The position numbers and the translations under genes were made by a program. From Treponema sp. (GTDB taxonomy: Bacteria > Spirochaetota > Spirochaetia > Treponematales > Treponemataceae), in NCBI GenBank assembly GCA_018385415.1, contig JAHAZA010000095.1, forward strand, positions 1 through 60,699: a DNA stretch of 60,699 nucleotides. Direction: 5' to 3'. Below are positions 43,205 through 52,299 of the stretch, in pieces. A model generated the notes under the pieces. That model had not been told where the DNA came from. It saw only the letters and a program-made list of their open reading frames with translations, and made no database searches. The number at the start of each line of letters is the position of its first letter. Position 1 is the first letter of the stretch.

Positions 43205-43294
43205 GTTTTATTCAATACTTTAAATAGAACTTTTATTGAATAGTATAATTGAAGTTTTTAAGCATAGTGCTCGTGCACTCAACTTATAAACTTC
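43205..43294. repeat. Nested inverted repeats between pfk and lemA
   Basis: GAAGTTTTTAAG (43251-43262) pairs with CTTATAAACTTC (43283-43294, one mismatch) around an inner AGTGC-TCGT-GCACT hairpin. Just upstream ATTCAATA (43210) and TATTGAAT (43234) form another pair. No T run follows. Possibly operators or a structured RNA in the divergent promoter region. Confidence 0.5.
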
Positions 43295-43347
43295 GTGATT
43301 CATCTTTAACCCAATGATATATAATAGTGATTCAATAACGATTATTG

Positions 43348-43376
43348 TTGACCGTTCCCACAAATTTTAATAATTT
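43348..43376 (+). promoter_or_regulatory. Promoter of the lemA operon
   Basis: TTGACC (43348-43353), 17 bp, TAATTT (43371-43376), followed by a leader with GGAGGG before the lemA ATG. Confidence 0.65.
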
Positions 43377-43412
43377 ATTCTATATAAATATAAAAATTGG
43401 AGGGCTTTGTTT

Positions 43413-44012
43413 ATGAAGTCAAATTTCAAATCTGCACTTATCATTGCTGCAGCTTTTTTTGTTTCTCTTTTCGGTTTAACAAGTTGTAACTATAACGGAA
43501 TGGTTGAACTTGATGAGGCTGTTACAAGCCAGTGGGCTCAAGTTCAGAATCAGTACCAGCGCCGTTATGATTTAATTCCTAATCTTGTAAATACAGTTAA
43601 AGGTTATGCTAAGCACGAAGCTGAAGTACTTGAACAGGTTACTCAGGCTCGTTCAAATGCTGGTGGAGTAGTTAATGTAGATGATTCTATACTTCAGGAT
43701 CCAGAAGCTTTTGAAAGATATCAGAAAGTGCAGGATGAATTAGGGGCAAGCCTTCAGCGTCTTCTTGTAGTTACAGAAAATTATCCTGAACTTAAAGCAG
43801 ATAAAAACTTTCTTGCACTTCAGGACGAACTTGCAGGAACAGAAAATAGAATTGCAGTAGAACGCAAACGTTATAATGATCTTGTAAAAAAATTCAATGC
43901 AACTATCCGTAAGTTCCCAAATAATTTGTGGGCAAATAAATTCGGTTTTGAAAAGCGTGAATATTTTGCAGCAGAATCTCAGGCTCAGTCTGCACCAAAG
44001 GTTGAATTTTAA
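43413..44012 (+). CDS. lemA: LemA-family lipoprotein
   Basis: About 199 residues. The signal carries lipobox LTSC, so unlike classic single-helix LemA it is probably lipidated. The mature domain has the family core WAQVQNQYQRRYDLIPNLVN, VKGYAKHEAEVLEQVTQAR, LLVVTENYPELKADKNFLAL and the final RKFPNNLWANKFGFEKREYF. Function unknown; forms four-helix bundles. GGAGGG at 43399-43404 fits the ATG at 43413 rather than the TTG at 43407. It overlaps the next gene by one base (TAATG). Confidence 0.93.
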   Translation: MKSNFKSALIIAAAFFVSLFGLTSCNYNGMVELDEAVTSQWAQVQNQYQRRYDLIPNLVNTVKGYAKHEAEVLEQVTQARSNAGGVVNVDDSILQDPEAFERYQKVQDELGASLQRLLVVTENYPELKADKNFLALQDELAGTENRIAVERKRYNDLVKKFNATIRKFPNNLWANKFGFEKREYFAAESQAQSAPKVEF

Positions 44013-44704
44013 TGAACACAAAAACTGTAATTAGACAGCTTAATCTTACAAAAGAAGGATTTGAAAAGATCCAGCAAAGTGTGAAAAAAGCAGAAAGTAA
44101 AACTTCTGGTGAAATTGCAATTTGTGTTACAGCTGAAAGTTCTGATTATTCAATGTGGGAATTTCTTGCAGCCTTTTTTGCAAGCGGTATCTGCTTTGGT
44201 ATTATGATTCCTTTTGCATCCAGAATAAATGTTCTGCTTGAAAATAATTTGTGGGTAAACAAAATCTGGTATCTTCCACTGATATATGGTGCTGCCGTAT
44301 TAGTTACCTTTGTTATTTTCTTCTGGCTTTTCAATATTCCTTTTTTGGATCGTATCATAATTCCAGAAGGATATAAGAGCAAAAAAGTTTCTAAAAAGGC
44401 ATTTTGTGCATTTGCTGAAACAGGTGTGTACTGTACTGAAAAGCATAATGGCATTTTAATTTATGTTTCATATCTTGAACGTCAGGTTCGCATAATTGCA
44501 GATAAAGGAATTTCTGATTTTATTTCTGATGACATGTGGCAGCTTATTGCAGACAGTCTTGTTGCAGAACTAAAAAAAGGAAACGGTGTTGATGGTTTCT
44601 GTGATGCAGTTGAAAAATGTGGTGATCTTTTGAGTGAGCATTTTCCATTTGAAAAAGATGATGTTAATGAACTTCCTGATGGTCTTTTGATTCTTGAAGA
44701 CTAA
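44012..44704 (+). CDS. TPM-domain membrane protein
   Basis: 230 residues. A TPM core (GFEKIQQSVKKAESKTSGEI and AICVTAESSDY, then GILIYVSYLERQVRIIADKG and SDDMWQLIADSL) is split by two transmembrane helices (about 47-70 and 88-110). This split form accompanies LemA and a second TPM protein in many bacteria, and the trio is thought to act in envelope or membrane-protein upkeep. Starts on the last base of the lemA stop. Confidence 0.85.
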   Translation: MNTKTVIRQLNLTKEGFEKIQQSVKKAESKTSGEIAICVTAESSDYSMWEFLAAFFASGICFGIMIPFASRINVLLENNLWVNKIWYLPLIYGAAVLVTFVIFFWLFNIPFLDRIIIPEGYKSKKVSKKAFCAFAETGVYCTEKHNGILIYVSYLERQVRIIADKGISDFISDDMWQLIADSLVAELKKGNGVDGFCDAVEKCGDLLSEHFPFEKDDVNELPDGLLILED

Positions 44705-44718
44705 GTGAGGAACAGATT

Positions 44719-45486
44719 ATGAAAATAAAAAAATTATTTATTGCATTATGTGCAGCCGTTATTTCAACAGCAGTTTCGTTTGCACGCTCCGTTCCTTCTT
44801 TAATCGGACCTGTTGTTGATGCTGCAAATCTTCTTTCAGCCGGGCAGGAAGAAGCTCTTGATGCGGAGCTTCGTTCAATTTACGAGAATGATGGGCCTCA
44901 GATTGCTGTGTTGACAATCAAAAGTCTTGAAGGCGAAGAGCTTGAAGACTTTTCGATGAAGGTTTGTGAAAACTGGAAGCTGGGTTCTGCTGATAGGGAG
45001 GATGGTGTTCTTCTTTTAGTTTCACTTGATGAAAAAAAAATCCGTATTGAAGTTGGTTATGGTCTTGAAGGAATTTTGACTGATACAAAATGCGGTCTTA
45101 TTATCAGAAACATTATGGCTCCAGAATTTCAGGCAGGAAGATACGGTGACGGAATTGTTAAAGCTGTAAGAACAATTGAAAATCTTGCAGGTTATGCACC
45201 TGAAGGCGCTGAGGATTTTGATCTTGAAATTCCAGAAAAAGACAGTGATAAACTTACAACAAAACAGAAAATTATTATGTTTCTCATAATATTATTCTTT
45301 ATTTCAGGAAGCCTTTCTCAGAAAGTTTCATGGCTTAGATGGCTTCCATGGGCATTCTTATTCAGGAACTTAGGTCGTGGTGGCGGTGGTGGAAGTCACC
45401 ATGGCGGCGGAGGCTATCACGGAGGCGGTGGTTACCATGGCGGTGGCGGCGGCTTTGGTGGTGGCGGTGCCTCTGGCGGCTGGTAA
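44719..45486 (+). CDS. TPM-domain protein with glycine/histidine-rich tail
   Basis: 255 residues. Signal peptide to about Ala22, TPM domain with VVDAANLLSAGQEEALDAEL, ENWKLGSADREDGVLLLVSL and RIEVGYGLEGILTD, then one membrane helix near 188-203. The tail is low-complexity Gly/His/Tyr (HHGGGGYHGGGG) and ends GGASGGW, typical of the YgcG family. The tail lies in a GC-richer stretch of simple codons. Third gene of the lemA unit. Confidence 0.9.
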   Translation: MKIKKLFIALCAAVISTAVSFARSVPSLIGPVVDAANLLSAGQEEALDAELRSIYENDGPQIAVLTIKSLEGEELEDFSMKVCENWKLGSADREDGVLLLVSLDEKKIRIEVGYGLEGILTDTKCGLIIRNIMAPEFQAGRYGDGIVKAVRTIENLAGYAPEGAEDFDLEIPEKDSDKLTTKQKIIMFLIILFFISGSLSQKVSWLRWLPWAFLFRNLGRGGGGGSHHGGGGYHGGGGYHGGGGGFGGGGASGGW

Positions 45487-45582
45487 ACTTTTTTCCCCTT
45501 TTTTATTGTCTGTAAATGTGCCTGTAATAGATGTTATGCTGGAGGTAAGTAGAATTACTGTTTCTTTAGCTATTTTTCCTCG

Positions 45583-45611
45583 TTGAAACATTCAAAAAAC
45601 TTCTATATAAT
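45583..45611 (+). promoter_or_regulatory. Promoter of prfA
   Basis: TTGAAA (45583-45588), 17 bp, TATAAT (45606-45611), ending 9 nt before the ATG. Predicted leader is only a few bases and no Shine-Dalgarno is present. Confidence 0.75.
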
Positions 45612-45620
45612 AGGTGTATT

Positions 45621-46712
45621 ATGGATTTATTGAAAAAGCTCGAACAGTGCGAAGCACGTTTTAAAGAAGTCAGCGAACTTGTACAGTCTCCTGACTTAGT
45701 AAAAGATCAGAAAAAATACAAAGATACAATGCGTGAACACGGATATCTTTCTGGTGTCTGTGAACTTTATGATGAATATAAAAAGGTTCTTTCAGGAATT
45801 GAAGATGCAAAAATTTTGATTACTGAAGAAGATGACGTTGATATGAAAGAAATGGCTCGTGAAGAGCTTCACCAGCTTGAAGAACGTCTGCCACAGCTTG
45901 AAGAAGAAATCAAATTAAAACTTATTCCACCAGATCCTCTTGATGAAAAGAACATTATTCTCGAAATCAGATCTGCAGCAGGTGGAGACGAAGCTTCACT
46001 TTTTGTTCGTGACCTTTGGGAAATGTACTGTCACCTTGCTGAACGCAAAGGCTGGAAGACAGAAACAATGGAAGCTCAGGAAACAGAAGTCGGCGGCTTC
46101 AACAAAATCGTAACTAACATCTCAGGTAAATTCGTATACGGAACTCTCCGCTGGGAATCTGGTGTTCACCGCGTTCAGCGTGTTCCTCAGACAGAATCAC
46201 AGGGGCGTCTTCAGACTTCAACTGCAACAGTTGCAGTTTTACCAGAAGCTGATGAAGTTGATATTCAGATTAACCCTAACGATGTACGCGTTGATGTAAT
46301 GCGTGCTGGTGGTCCTGGAGGTCAGTGTGTAAATACAACTGACTCAGCTGTCCGTCTTACACATATTCCTACAGGTCTTGTTGTAATTCAGCAGGATCAG
46401 AAATCTCAGATCAAGAATAAAGAAAAAGCATGGCAGGTTCTTCGCGCCCGTCTTTTCGATCTTGAACAGAGCAAAAAAGATGCTGAACGTTCTGCTGCCA
46501 GAAAAAGCATGGTTGGTAACGGAGACCGTTCAGAAAAAATCAGAACATATAACTATCCACAGGACCGCGTAACCGATCACCGCATCAACTACAGTGCTCA
46601 CAACCTTCCTAGTTTCATGATGGGAAATATGGACGATATGATTAATGCTCTCAACGTTTATGCAAAAGAAGAACAGTTAAAAGCTGATATCACAGAAATG
46701 GGAGCTCAGTAA
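45621..46712 (+). CDS. prfA: Peptide chain release factor 1
   Basis: 363 residues, normal size. The catalytic GGQ loop reads RAGGPGGQCVNTTDSAVRLT (Cys in place of the more usual His after Gln). QTESQGRLQTSTATVAV is a standard RF1 block, and the codon-recognition region precedes it. RF1 reads UAA/UAG and frees the peptide. Its methylase prmC lies downstream, separated by the c-di-GMP gene. Confidence 0.96.
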   Translation: MDLLKKLEQCEARFKEVSELVQSPDLVKDQKKYKDTMREHGYLSGVCELYDEYKKVLSGIEDAKILITEEDDVDMKEMAREELHQLEERLPQLEEEIKLKLIPPDPLDEKNIILEIRSAAGGDEASLFVRDLWEMYCHLAERKGWKTETMEAQETEVGGFNKIVTNISGKFVYGTLRWESGVHRVQRVPQTESQGRLQTSTATVAVLPEADEVDIQINPNDVRVDVMRAGGPGGQCVNTTDSAVRLTHIPTGLVVIQQDQKSQIKNKEKAWQVLRARLFDLEQSKKDAERSAARKSMVGNGDRSEKIRTYNYPQDRVTDHRINYSAHNLPSFMMGNMDDMINALNVYAKEEQLKADITEMGAQ

Positions 46713-46760
46713 ATTCCCTTTTCTATAATTTAAGTTTCAAAAGAGAGTTATAAAAGAATA

Positions 46761-49700
46761 ATGGTTAACAGCAAGGTCGTACTTATTGTCGATGAAGACA
46801 AAATAAACCGCAACGTTCTCGCAAAAATTCTGCAGGATGAATATACAATCATTCTTGCAGGAACTGGAAAAGAAGCGATTAAGATCTTAAAGACAAATTT
46901 TAAACGTATTGCTGCAATTATTATCGATCTTGAAATGAATACAATGGATGGCTATAAGCTTCTTAAAGACATCCATGAAACTTCCGATTATTCGAAAATT
47001 CCTATTATTGCATCTAACAATCTTGGCTCAGAGGAACAGGAAGAGCAGGCGTTGATGCTTGGTGCTCATGACTTTATTGTAAAACCATATAATGCAAAAA
47101 TAATCAAACACCGACTTGCTAATACAATAGAGTTGATGGATGCAGTAAAAGTTGTAAACCAAGTTATCAAAGATGATTTGACACCACTTCACAATAAACA
47201 GTATTTTATGACTGAAACCCGTGAAGTTTTTCTTGAACGCTCTGATGAAGAATTTGATATCATTTGTCTTGATATTGACCAGTTTAAAATGGTTAATGAT
47301 TCCTACGGAATGGCAACAGGAGATAAGATTCTTTATAAGTTGGGTGAACTGATTGGAGAAACTTTTGGCGAAGATTCTGTCTGTGCCAGATTTACTGCAG
47401 ATAAATTTTTTATTACACTTCCTCATCAGACAGCATCTTATTCTGGAATGATTGAGGTTCTTACCAATTCTGTAAACAAATATGTTTCAAATATTGGTGT
47501 GAAAATCAAAATTAAAATCTGTTGTGGTGTTTACCACATTCATGATAAGGCAATTGCAATTGCTGCAATGTGTGACCGTGCCGAACTTGCTACAGAAAAT
47601 ATTAAAGGTAAATACGGACAGGTTGTTGCATTCTATGAAGACGAAATTCGTCAGCAGATGCACAATAATCTTGCAATTACCAACATGATGGAATTTGCTC
47701 TGAAAAATAATGAGTTTCAGGTATTCTATCAGCCTAAATATGAACTTTCATCAGAATGTGTTGCAGGAGCAGAAGCGCTTGTCCGCTGGATGAATTACGA
47801 ACTTGGTTTTATGTCGCCAGGTGCTTTCATTCCTCTTTTTGAGCGAAACGGCTTTATTACTCAGCTTGACATGTTTATATGGGAATCTGTCTGTAAAGAT
47901 ATGAGGGAATGGCTCGATCGTGGAAATAGACCATTTGCTGTATCTATGAATGTTTCCCGTGCAGATATTTTTAATCCTAATCTTACAAAAATTCTTGTTG
48001 ATTTAAGTGATAAATATAAACTTGATAGAAAATATCTTCATCTTGAAATTACAGAAAGTGCATATACTGATAACCCGGAACAGATTATTAAAATTGTAAC
48101 ACAGCTTCGTGCAAAGGGCTTTCCAATTGAAATGGATGACTTTGGTTCTGGTTATTCTTCACTTAATATGCTTGCAGAAATTCCTATCGATGTTCTTAAA
48201 CTTGATATGGGATTTGTCCGCAACGAACTAGAAAAGCCTAGTGGTAAGGGAATTCTCGGCTTTGTAATCAGTCTTGCAAAATGGCTTAACCTGGCAGTTG
48301 TTGCAGAGGGGGTTGAGACAGATGAGCAGATTCGCATTCTAAGTGCAATGGAATGCAACTATGTTCAGGGCTTTTATTATGCAGAGCCATTAACAAAAGA
48401 TGCCTTCTTTAAACTTATGGGAGAAGGAAATGTAAAGGAAATGTACCTTACCAGCTCCAGAGTTACATCTATCGAGCGTAATCAGGTATTAGTAACAAAA
48501 GCCATTGGTGACCGCAAAGGTACAATGCTTGTTGTTGACGATATTGAAATCAGCAGAAAAATCATTATTGATATGTTTCAGCAGGATTACGATATTGCAG
48601 AAGCTGTTGATGGACACCAGGCTTGGGAATATATTCAGTCTCATTCCAATGAAATTTCAGTAATCATGATGGACCTTCTTATGCCTGTCATGGATGGTTA
48701 CCAGCTTCTTAAAATGATACGCCAGAATGAAAGTACAAAAGATATTCCGGTTGTAGTTACTTCTCTTGGTGATGAATCTTCTGAGGAAAGGGCACTGGCA
48801 ATCGGTGCCAATGACTTTGTATCTAAGCCATATAATGTGACAGTATTAAAACATCGTGTACGCAATGTTCTTATCAATGCAAAAGCACTTAAAATTGAAC
48901 GGGACCATCTTGAAAATAAAGAAGCTCTTGAAATTGAGCTTGCACTTAATAAAGATGCGCTTACAGGCTTATATACAAGAAAGGTTATTGAGTCTCGCGT
49001 AAATGATTTTTATGCAAATAATCCGGAAGGTAATGCTATCTTCCTTATGCTGGATCTTGATAACTTTAAAGAAGTAAATGATACATATGGACACATAAAA
49101 GGTGATGAAACATTAAAGCATGTTGCCGATGTTTTAAAAGCTTCATTTAGGATTGAAGATACAATCTGTAGAATGGGTGGTGATGAATTCTGTGTGTTCA
49201 TGCCTAAATCTATGGAAATATCAGCACTTGAAGCAAAGTTAAATTCCCTTTGTGAAAATCTTTGCTTCAAGGTTGAAACGATTACTATTACCTGTTCAAT
49301 TGGAGCATGTATATCTCCATCATATGCTCAGGATTATCAGACATTGTATAACAATGCAGATATGGCATTGCTTTCAAGTAAGCGTTATGGAAAAAATCAG
49401 TTCCAGATTTATAATGGACAGTCTGTTCTTCCTTCATTTGTTTTCTATCGCAATGTAGACTGGCTGTTGGATGAATTTGCTGATTCCGTGTTTGTAACGG
49501 CACTTGATACATATGAAGTTCTTTACATGAATAAGAATGCATGTGAGTTGCTGAATGTAGAAAAACGAAAATGTATGGGTAGAAAATGCTATGAGGTTTT
49601 TCATAATGAAAAAGAACCTTGCTGGCATTGTCCAAAAAAGACAGAGCTTTCTTCAGAAAAGTTTCTGGAAACTCCACTTGTATTAAATGGACAGAGTTAT

Positions 49701-49826
49701 ATTACCAGATCAAAAATAATCAGCTGGAGTGGTGTGCCTGCCCGTGTTCAGTATATTACACATGAACTGCCTGGTTTTTTAAAACCAATTGTTGAATCAG
49801 ATGACAATACAAGACCTGAAGAATAA
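46761..49826 (+). CDS. Six-domain c-di-GMP enzyme: REC-GGDEF-EAL-REC-GGDEF-PAS
   Basis: 1021 residues, no membrane segment. Receiver 1 (1-125) has its aspartate in IIIDLEMNTMDG. GGDEF 1 is degenerate (RFTADKFFI in place of GGDEF), so likely inactive or GTP-sensing. The EAL domain keeps AEALVRW, the Asn in SMNVSR, EITESAY, MDDFGSGYSSL, LKLDMGFV, VVAEGVET and YVQGFYYAEP, so it should hydrolyse c-di-GMP. Receiver 2 (about 590-715) has MMDLLMPVMDG. GGDEF 2 is intact (LDLDNFKEVNDTYGH, RMGGDEFCVF), so it should make c-di-GMP. A final PAS-like domain carries KCYEVFHNEKEPCWHCPKKT. Overlaps prmC by 26 bp. Confidence 0.93.
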   Translation: MVNSKVVLIVDEDKINRNVLAKILQDEYTIILAGTGKEAIKILKTNFKRIAAIIIDLEMNTMDGYKLLKDIHETSDYSKIPIIASNNLGSEEQEEQALMLGAHDFIVKPYNAKIIKHRLANTIELMDAVKVVNQVIKDDLTPLHNKQYFMTETREVFLERSDEEFDIICLDIDQFKMVNDSYGMATGDKILYKLGELIGETFGEDSVCARFTADKFFITLPHQTASYSGMIEVLTNSVNKYVSNIGVKIKIKICCGVYHIHDKAIAIAAMCDRAELATENIKGKYGQVVAFYEDEIRQQMHNNLAITNMMEFALKNNEFQVFYQPKYELSSECVAGAEALVRWMNYELGFMSPGAFIPLFERNGFITQLDMFIWESVCKDMREWLDRGNRPFAVSMNVSRADIFNPNLTKILVDLSDKYKLDRKYLHLEITESAYTDNPEQIIKIVTQLRAKGFPIEMDDFGSGYSSLNMLAEIPIDVLKLDMGFVRNELEKPSGKGILGFVISLAKWLNLAVVAEGVETDEQIRILSAMECNYVQGFYYAEPLTKDAFFKLMGEGNVKEMYLTSSRVTSIERNQVLVTKAIGDRKGTMLVVDDIEISRKIIIDMFQQDYDIAEAVDGHQAWEYIQSHSNEISVIMMDLLMPVMDGYQLLKMIRQNESTKDIPVVVTSLGDESSEERALAIGANDFVSKPYNVTVLKHRVRNVLINAKALKIERDHLENKEALEIELALNKDALTGLYTRKVIESRVNDFYANNPEGNAIFLMLDLDNFKEVNDTYGHIKGDETLKHVADVLKASFRIEDTICRMGGDEFCVFMPKSMEISALEAKLNSLCENLCFKVETITITCSIGACISPSYAQDYQTLYNNADMALLSSKRYGKNQFQIYNGQSVLPSFVFYRNVDWLLDEFADSVFVTALDTYEVLYMNKNACELLNVEKRKCMGRKCYEVFHNEKEPCWHCPKKTELSSEKFLETPLVLNGQSYITRSKIISWSGVPARVQYITHELPGFLKPIVESDDNTRPEE

Positions 49827-50706
49827 CGCAGTACAGTCTTTTACAGAATCAGGATCTACCACTCCATTTCTCGATGCCGACTGTCTTTTACAATTTCTCT
49901 TTAATAAAGATAAAACCTGGATACTGCTTCATCGGAATGAAAATGTAGCACCAGAACTTGAAGCTGATTTTGCCAAGCTTGTTCAAAAAAGAAAGACTGG
50001 ATTACCGGTTGCATATATAACAGGAAAAAAAGAATTTTACGGCATTGAATATTATGTAACACCGGATGTTTTAATTCCAAAGCCTGATACAGAAATTTTA
50101 GTTGAAAAGGCAGTTGAAAAAATCAGTGCCTGCAGAAAAGAATCAGTAAAAATAATTGATGTATGTTCCGGAAGCGGTTGTGTTGGCCTTTCAACTTTGA
50201 AGGAACTTGAAAATAATGCTGGTGCTGACAGATTTCATCTTACAATGACGGATTTGAGCAAAAATGCACTTCTGGTAACAGAAAAAAATGCCCGTAATAT
50301 TTTTGATGAAACTTTTATTAAAAAGCATATGGATTTTCTAAACGGCGATCTGCTTTGCGGAAAAACAGGTTTTGATTTTATACTTTCAAATCCGCCCTAT
50401 GTTCCTCACAGTGAAGTTGAAGAACTTCTGCTGGATGGAAGAAATGAACCACGGCTTGCACTTGACGGTGATACTGATACTGCAGTAAGTAAAGAACTGA
50501 TGTCAGATGACGGGCTTCCAATAATAAGACGTCTTGTTCCAATGGCCTACAAAGCTTTGAATCCTAGAGGCACTTTCATTATGGAAAGCGGTGAATACCA
50601 GACAGAAACTGTAAGGCAGCTTTTTTGTGATGCCGGTTTTATAAATGTCATTTCAGAAAAAGATTTATCTGGAATGGAACGAATTACTATTGGAGAAAAA
50701 CAATGA
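49801..50706 (+). CDS. prmC: Release-factor glutamine methyltransferase
   Basis: About 301 residues. It methylates the Gln of the GGQ motif in release factors, using SAM. An N-terminal helical domain (LDADCLLQFLFNKDKTWILL) is followed by the SAM loop IIDVCSGSGCVGLSTLKEL and catalytic NPPY (FILSNPPYVPHSEVEEL). The frame runs up to TTG codons at 49789, but ATG at 49801 is the natural start. It lies inside the end of the c-di-GMP gene and overlaps pth (ATGA). Confidence 0.95.
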   Translation: MTIQDLKNNAVQSFTESGSTTPFLDADCLLQFLFNKDKTWILLHRNENVAPELEADFAKLVQKRKTGLPVAYITGKKEFYGIEYYVTPDVLIPKPDTEILVEKAVEKISACRKESVKIIDVCSGSGCVGLSTLKELENNAGADRFHLTMTDLSKNALLVTEKNARNIFDETFIKKHMDFLNGDLLCGKTGFDFILSNPPYVPHSEVEELLLDGRNEPRLALDGDTDTAVSKELMSDDGLPIIRRLVPMAYKALNPRGTFIMESGEYQTETVRQLFCDAGFINVISEKDLSGMERITIGEKQ

Positions 50707-51356
50707 TTCAGCTAGTTGCATTTTTAGGAAATTACGGAAGAGAATACGAAAAGACAAGACACAACACTGCATGGCAGTTTGCAGACAGTCTACCATTTTA
50801 TTCAAGATTGAATTTTAGTACAAAGTTTCAGGGACAGATTGCAAGTCTTGATTATTCTGATTTTGTAAACCTTGCCTCAAACGCATATCCTGAACTTTCA
50901 AAAAACGGTGAAGGTCCGAATATTCCAAAGAATGCGCCTACAAAAATATTTTTCTTAAAACCAGAAACTTACATGAACCTTTCAGGACAGAGTATCGGCG
51001 AGGTTTGCAATTTCTACAAAATCAAACCTGAAGAAGTTTTAGTTGTTCACGATGAACTTGAAATGAATCCTGGATTTTTCAGCCTTAAATTTTCAGGGGG
51101 CCTTGCAGGGCATAACGGACTTCGCTCTACAAAAGCAGTTTTAAATACACCTGATTTTTTCAGACTCCGTTTTGGAATCGGTAAGCCTGCCAATGTAAAT
51201 ATCGCAGATTATGTTTTAAGTAATTTTTCAAAAGACGAAGCAATTACAATGAGTCTTGTTTACGAAAAGGCAGGCTTATGCCTTGCAAAAACTTTGCTTG
51301 CCTCAGATCCTTCAAGACTTACACAACAGTGGGGTAAAGTAAATGTCAATGCCTGA
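50703..51356 (+). CDS. pth: Peptidyl-tRNA hydrolase
   Basis: 217 residues. FLGNYGREYEKTRHNTAWQF carries the catalytic His and Asn; FLKPETYMNLSGQSIGEV and VVHDELEMNPG hold the catalytic Asp; GGLAGHNGLRS completes the pocket. Recycles peptidyl-tRNA dropped by ribosomes. An insertion near 35-65 (FQGQIASLDYSDFVNLASNA) makes it slightly longer than usual. Couples to prmC by ATGA and overlaps mazG. Confidence 0.95.
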   Translation: MIQLVAFLGNYGREYEKTRHNTAWQFADSLPFYSRLNFSTKFQGQIASLDYSDFVNLASNAYPELSKNGEGPNIPKNAPTKIFFLKPETYMNLSGQSIGEVCNFYKIKPEEVLVVHDELEMNPGFFSLKFSGGLAGHNGLRSTKAVLNTPDFFRLRFGIGKPANVNIADYVLSNFSKDEAITMSLVYEKAGLCLAKTLLASDPSRLTQQWGKVNVNA

Positions 51357-52257
51357 TTTTGATTTAGTTCTCAAAGGGGAATTTAACACAGCCGAAAAGG
51401 CTTTTAACAGATTATATAATGTTGTAAAAATACTTCGCTGTCCAGAAGGCTGTCCATGGGATAAAGAACAGACACCTCTTTCTATGCGCCGTGATCTGAT
51501 CGAAGAAACTTTTGAAGCCATTGATGCAATCACACAAGAAGATCCCTTTCATGCAAAAGAAGAACTTGGCGATGTAATGCTGAATGCTACAATGATAAGC
51601 TACATGTATGAGCAGAAAGGCGATTTTTCTGTTGCAGAAGTTCTTAACGAGCTTGCAGAAAAATTGATCCGTCGTCATCCTCATGTATTTCCTGAAAGTG
51701 AAGGAAGTGTGTGTGCTAACACTCCAGTCAAAAACGGGGAACAGGTTTTAAACCAGTGGGACCGTATTAAAGAAAATCTTGAAGGAAGAAAAACTGAATG
51801 CATTTTAGATGAAGTTCCACAGGGATTTCCGCCATTGCTAAAGGCATATAAGATGCAGAAAAAAGCAGCTAAGAAAGGCTTTGACTGGGACAATGTTGAA
51901 GATGTAAAGGCAAAAATTACAGAAGAGCTTGCAGAGGTAGAAGAAGCCCGCCTGAAGGTAAATGAACTTCTTAAAAATCAGGATGTTCACGTTTTTGAAA
52001 TGAAATCATCAAAGGAAGCTGATGAGGCTCAGAAGGAACTTGAAGGTGAAATCGGAGATCTTCTTTTTGCCGTTGTAAATTATGCACGCCATCTTGGAGT
52101 TGATCCGGAAACAGCCCTTAATGCTACAAATACAAAATTTCATAAACGGTTCAGCTATGTTCAGAAAAAAATGGAAGAAAATGAAATTCCTATGATCCAG
52201 GAAAATCTTTCAAAAATGGATGAATTCTGGAACGAAGCAAAGACAAGCAAGAATTAA
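51343..52257 (+). CDS. mazG: Nucleoside triphosphate pyrophosphohydrolase
   Basis: 304 residues with two MazG domains. The first has RCPEGCPWDKEQTPLSMRRD, LIEETFEAIDAI and EELGDVMLNA (ExxE...ExxD metal site). The second has KKGFDWDNVEDVKAKITEEL and EGEIGDLLFAVVNYARHLG. It removes aberrant or surplus NTPs. The chosen ATG overlaps pth by 14 bp; a second Met two codons in is possible. Confidence 0.94.
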   Translation: MSMPDFDLVLKGEFNTAEKAFNRLYNVVKILRCPEGCPWDKEQTPLSMRRDLIEETFEAIDAITQEDPFHAKEELGDVMLNATMISYMYEQKGDFSVAEVLNELAEKLIRRHPHVFPESEGSVCANTPVKNGEQVLNQWDRIKENLEGRKTECILDEVPQGFPPLLKAYKMQKKAAKKGFDWDNVEDVKAKITEELAEVEEARLKVNELLKNQDVHVFEMKSSKEADEAQKELEGEIGDLLFAVVNYARHLGVDPETALNATNTKFHKRFSYVQKKMEENEIPMIQENLSKMDEFWNEAKTSKN

Positions 52258-52299
52258 AATATTATTGTTGTTTTGACCTAAATTTGTTATATTAATATC

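Noticed and set aside
45370..45485. GC-rich GGTGGCGGT-type tandem repeat
   Set aside because: It is the coding sequence of the glycine/histidine-rich tail of the TPM protein, a known family trait, not a separate repeat element.
46724..46754. Leaderless promoter for the c-di-GMP gene
   Set aside because: TATAAA lies 6 nt before the ATG but no -35 matches at 16-18 bp, so it was not counted among the firm cases.
52273..52293. TTGACC near TATATT as the clpP promoter
   Set aside because: The spacer is only 9 bp. TTGTTG at 52265 with 17 bp spacing is the better -35.
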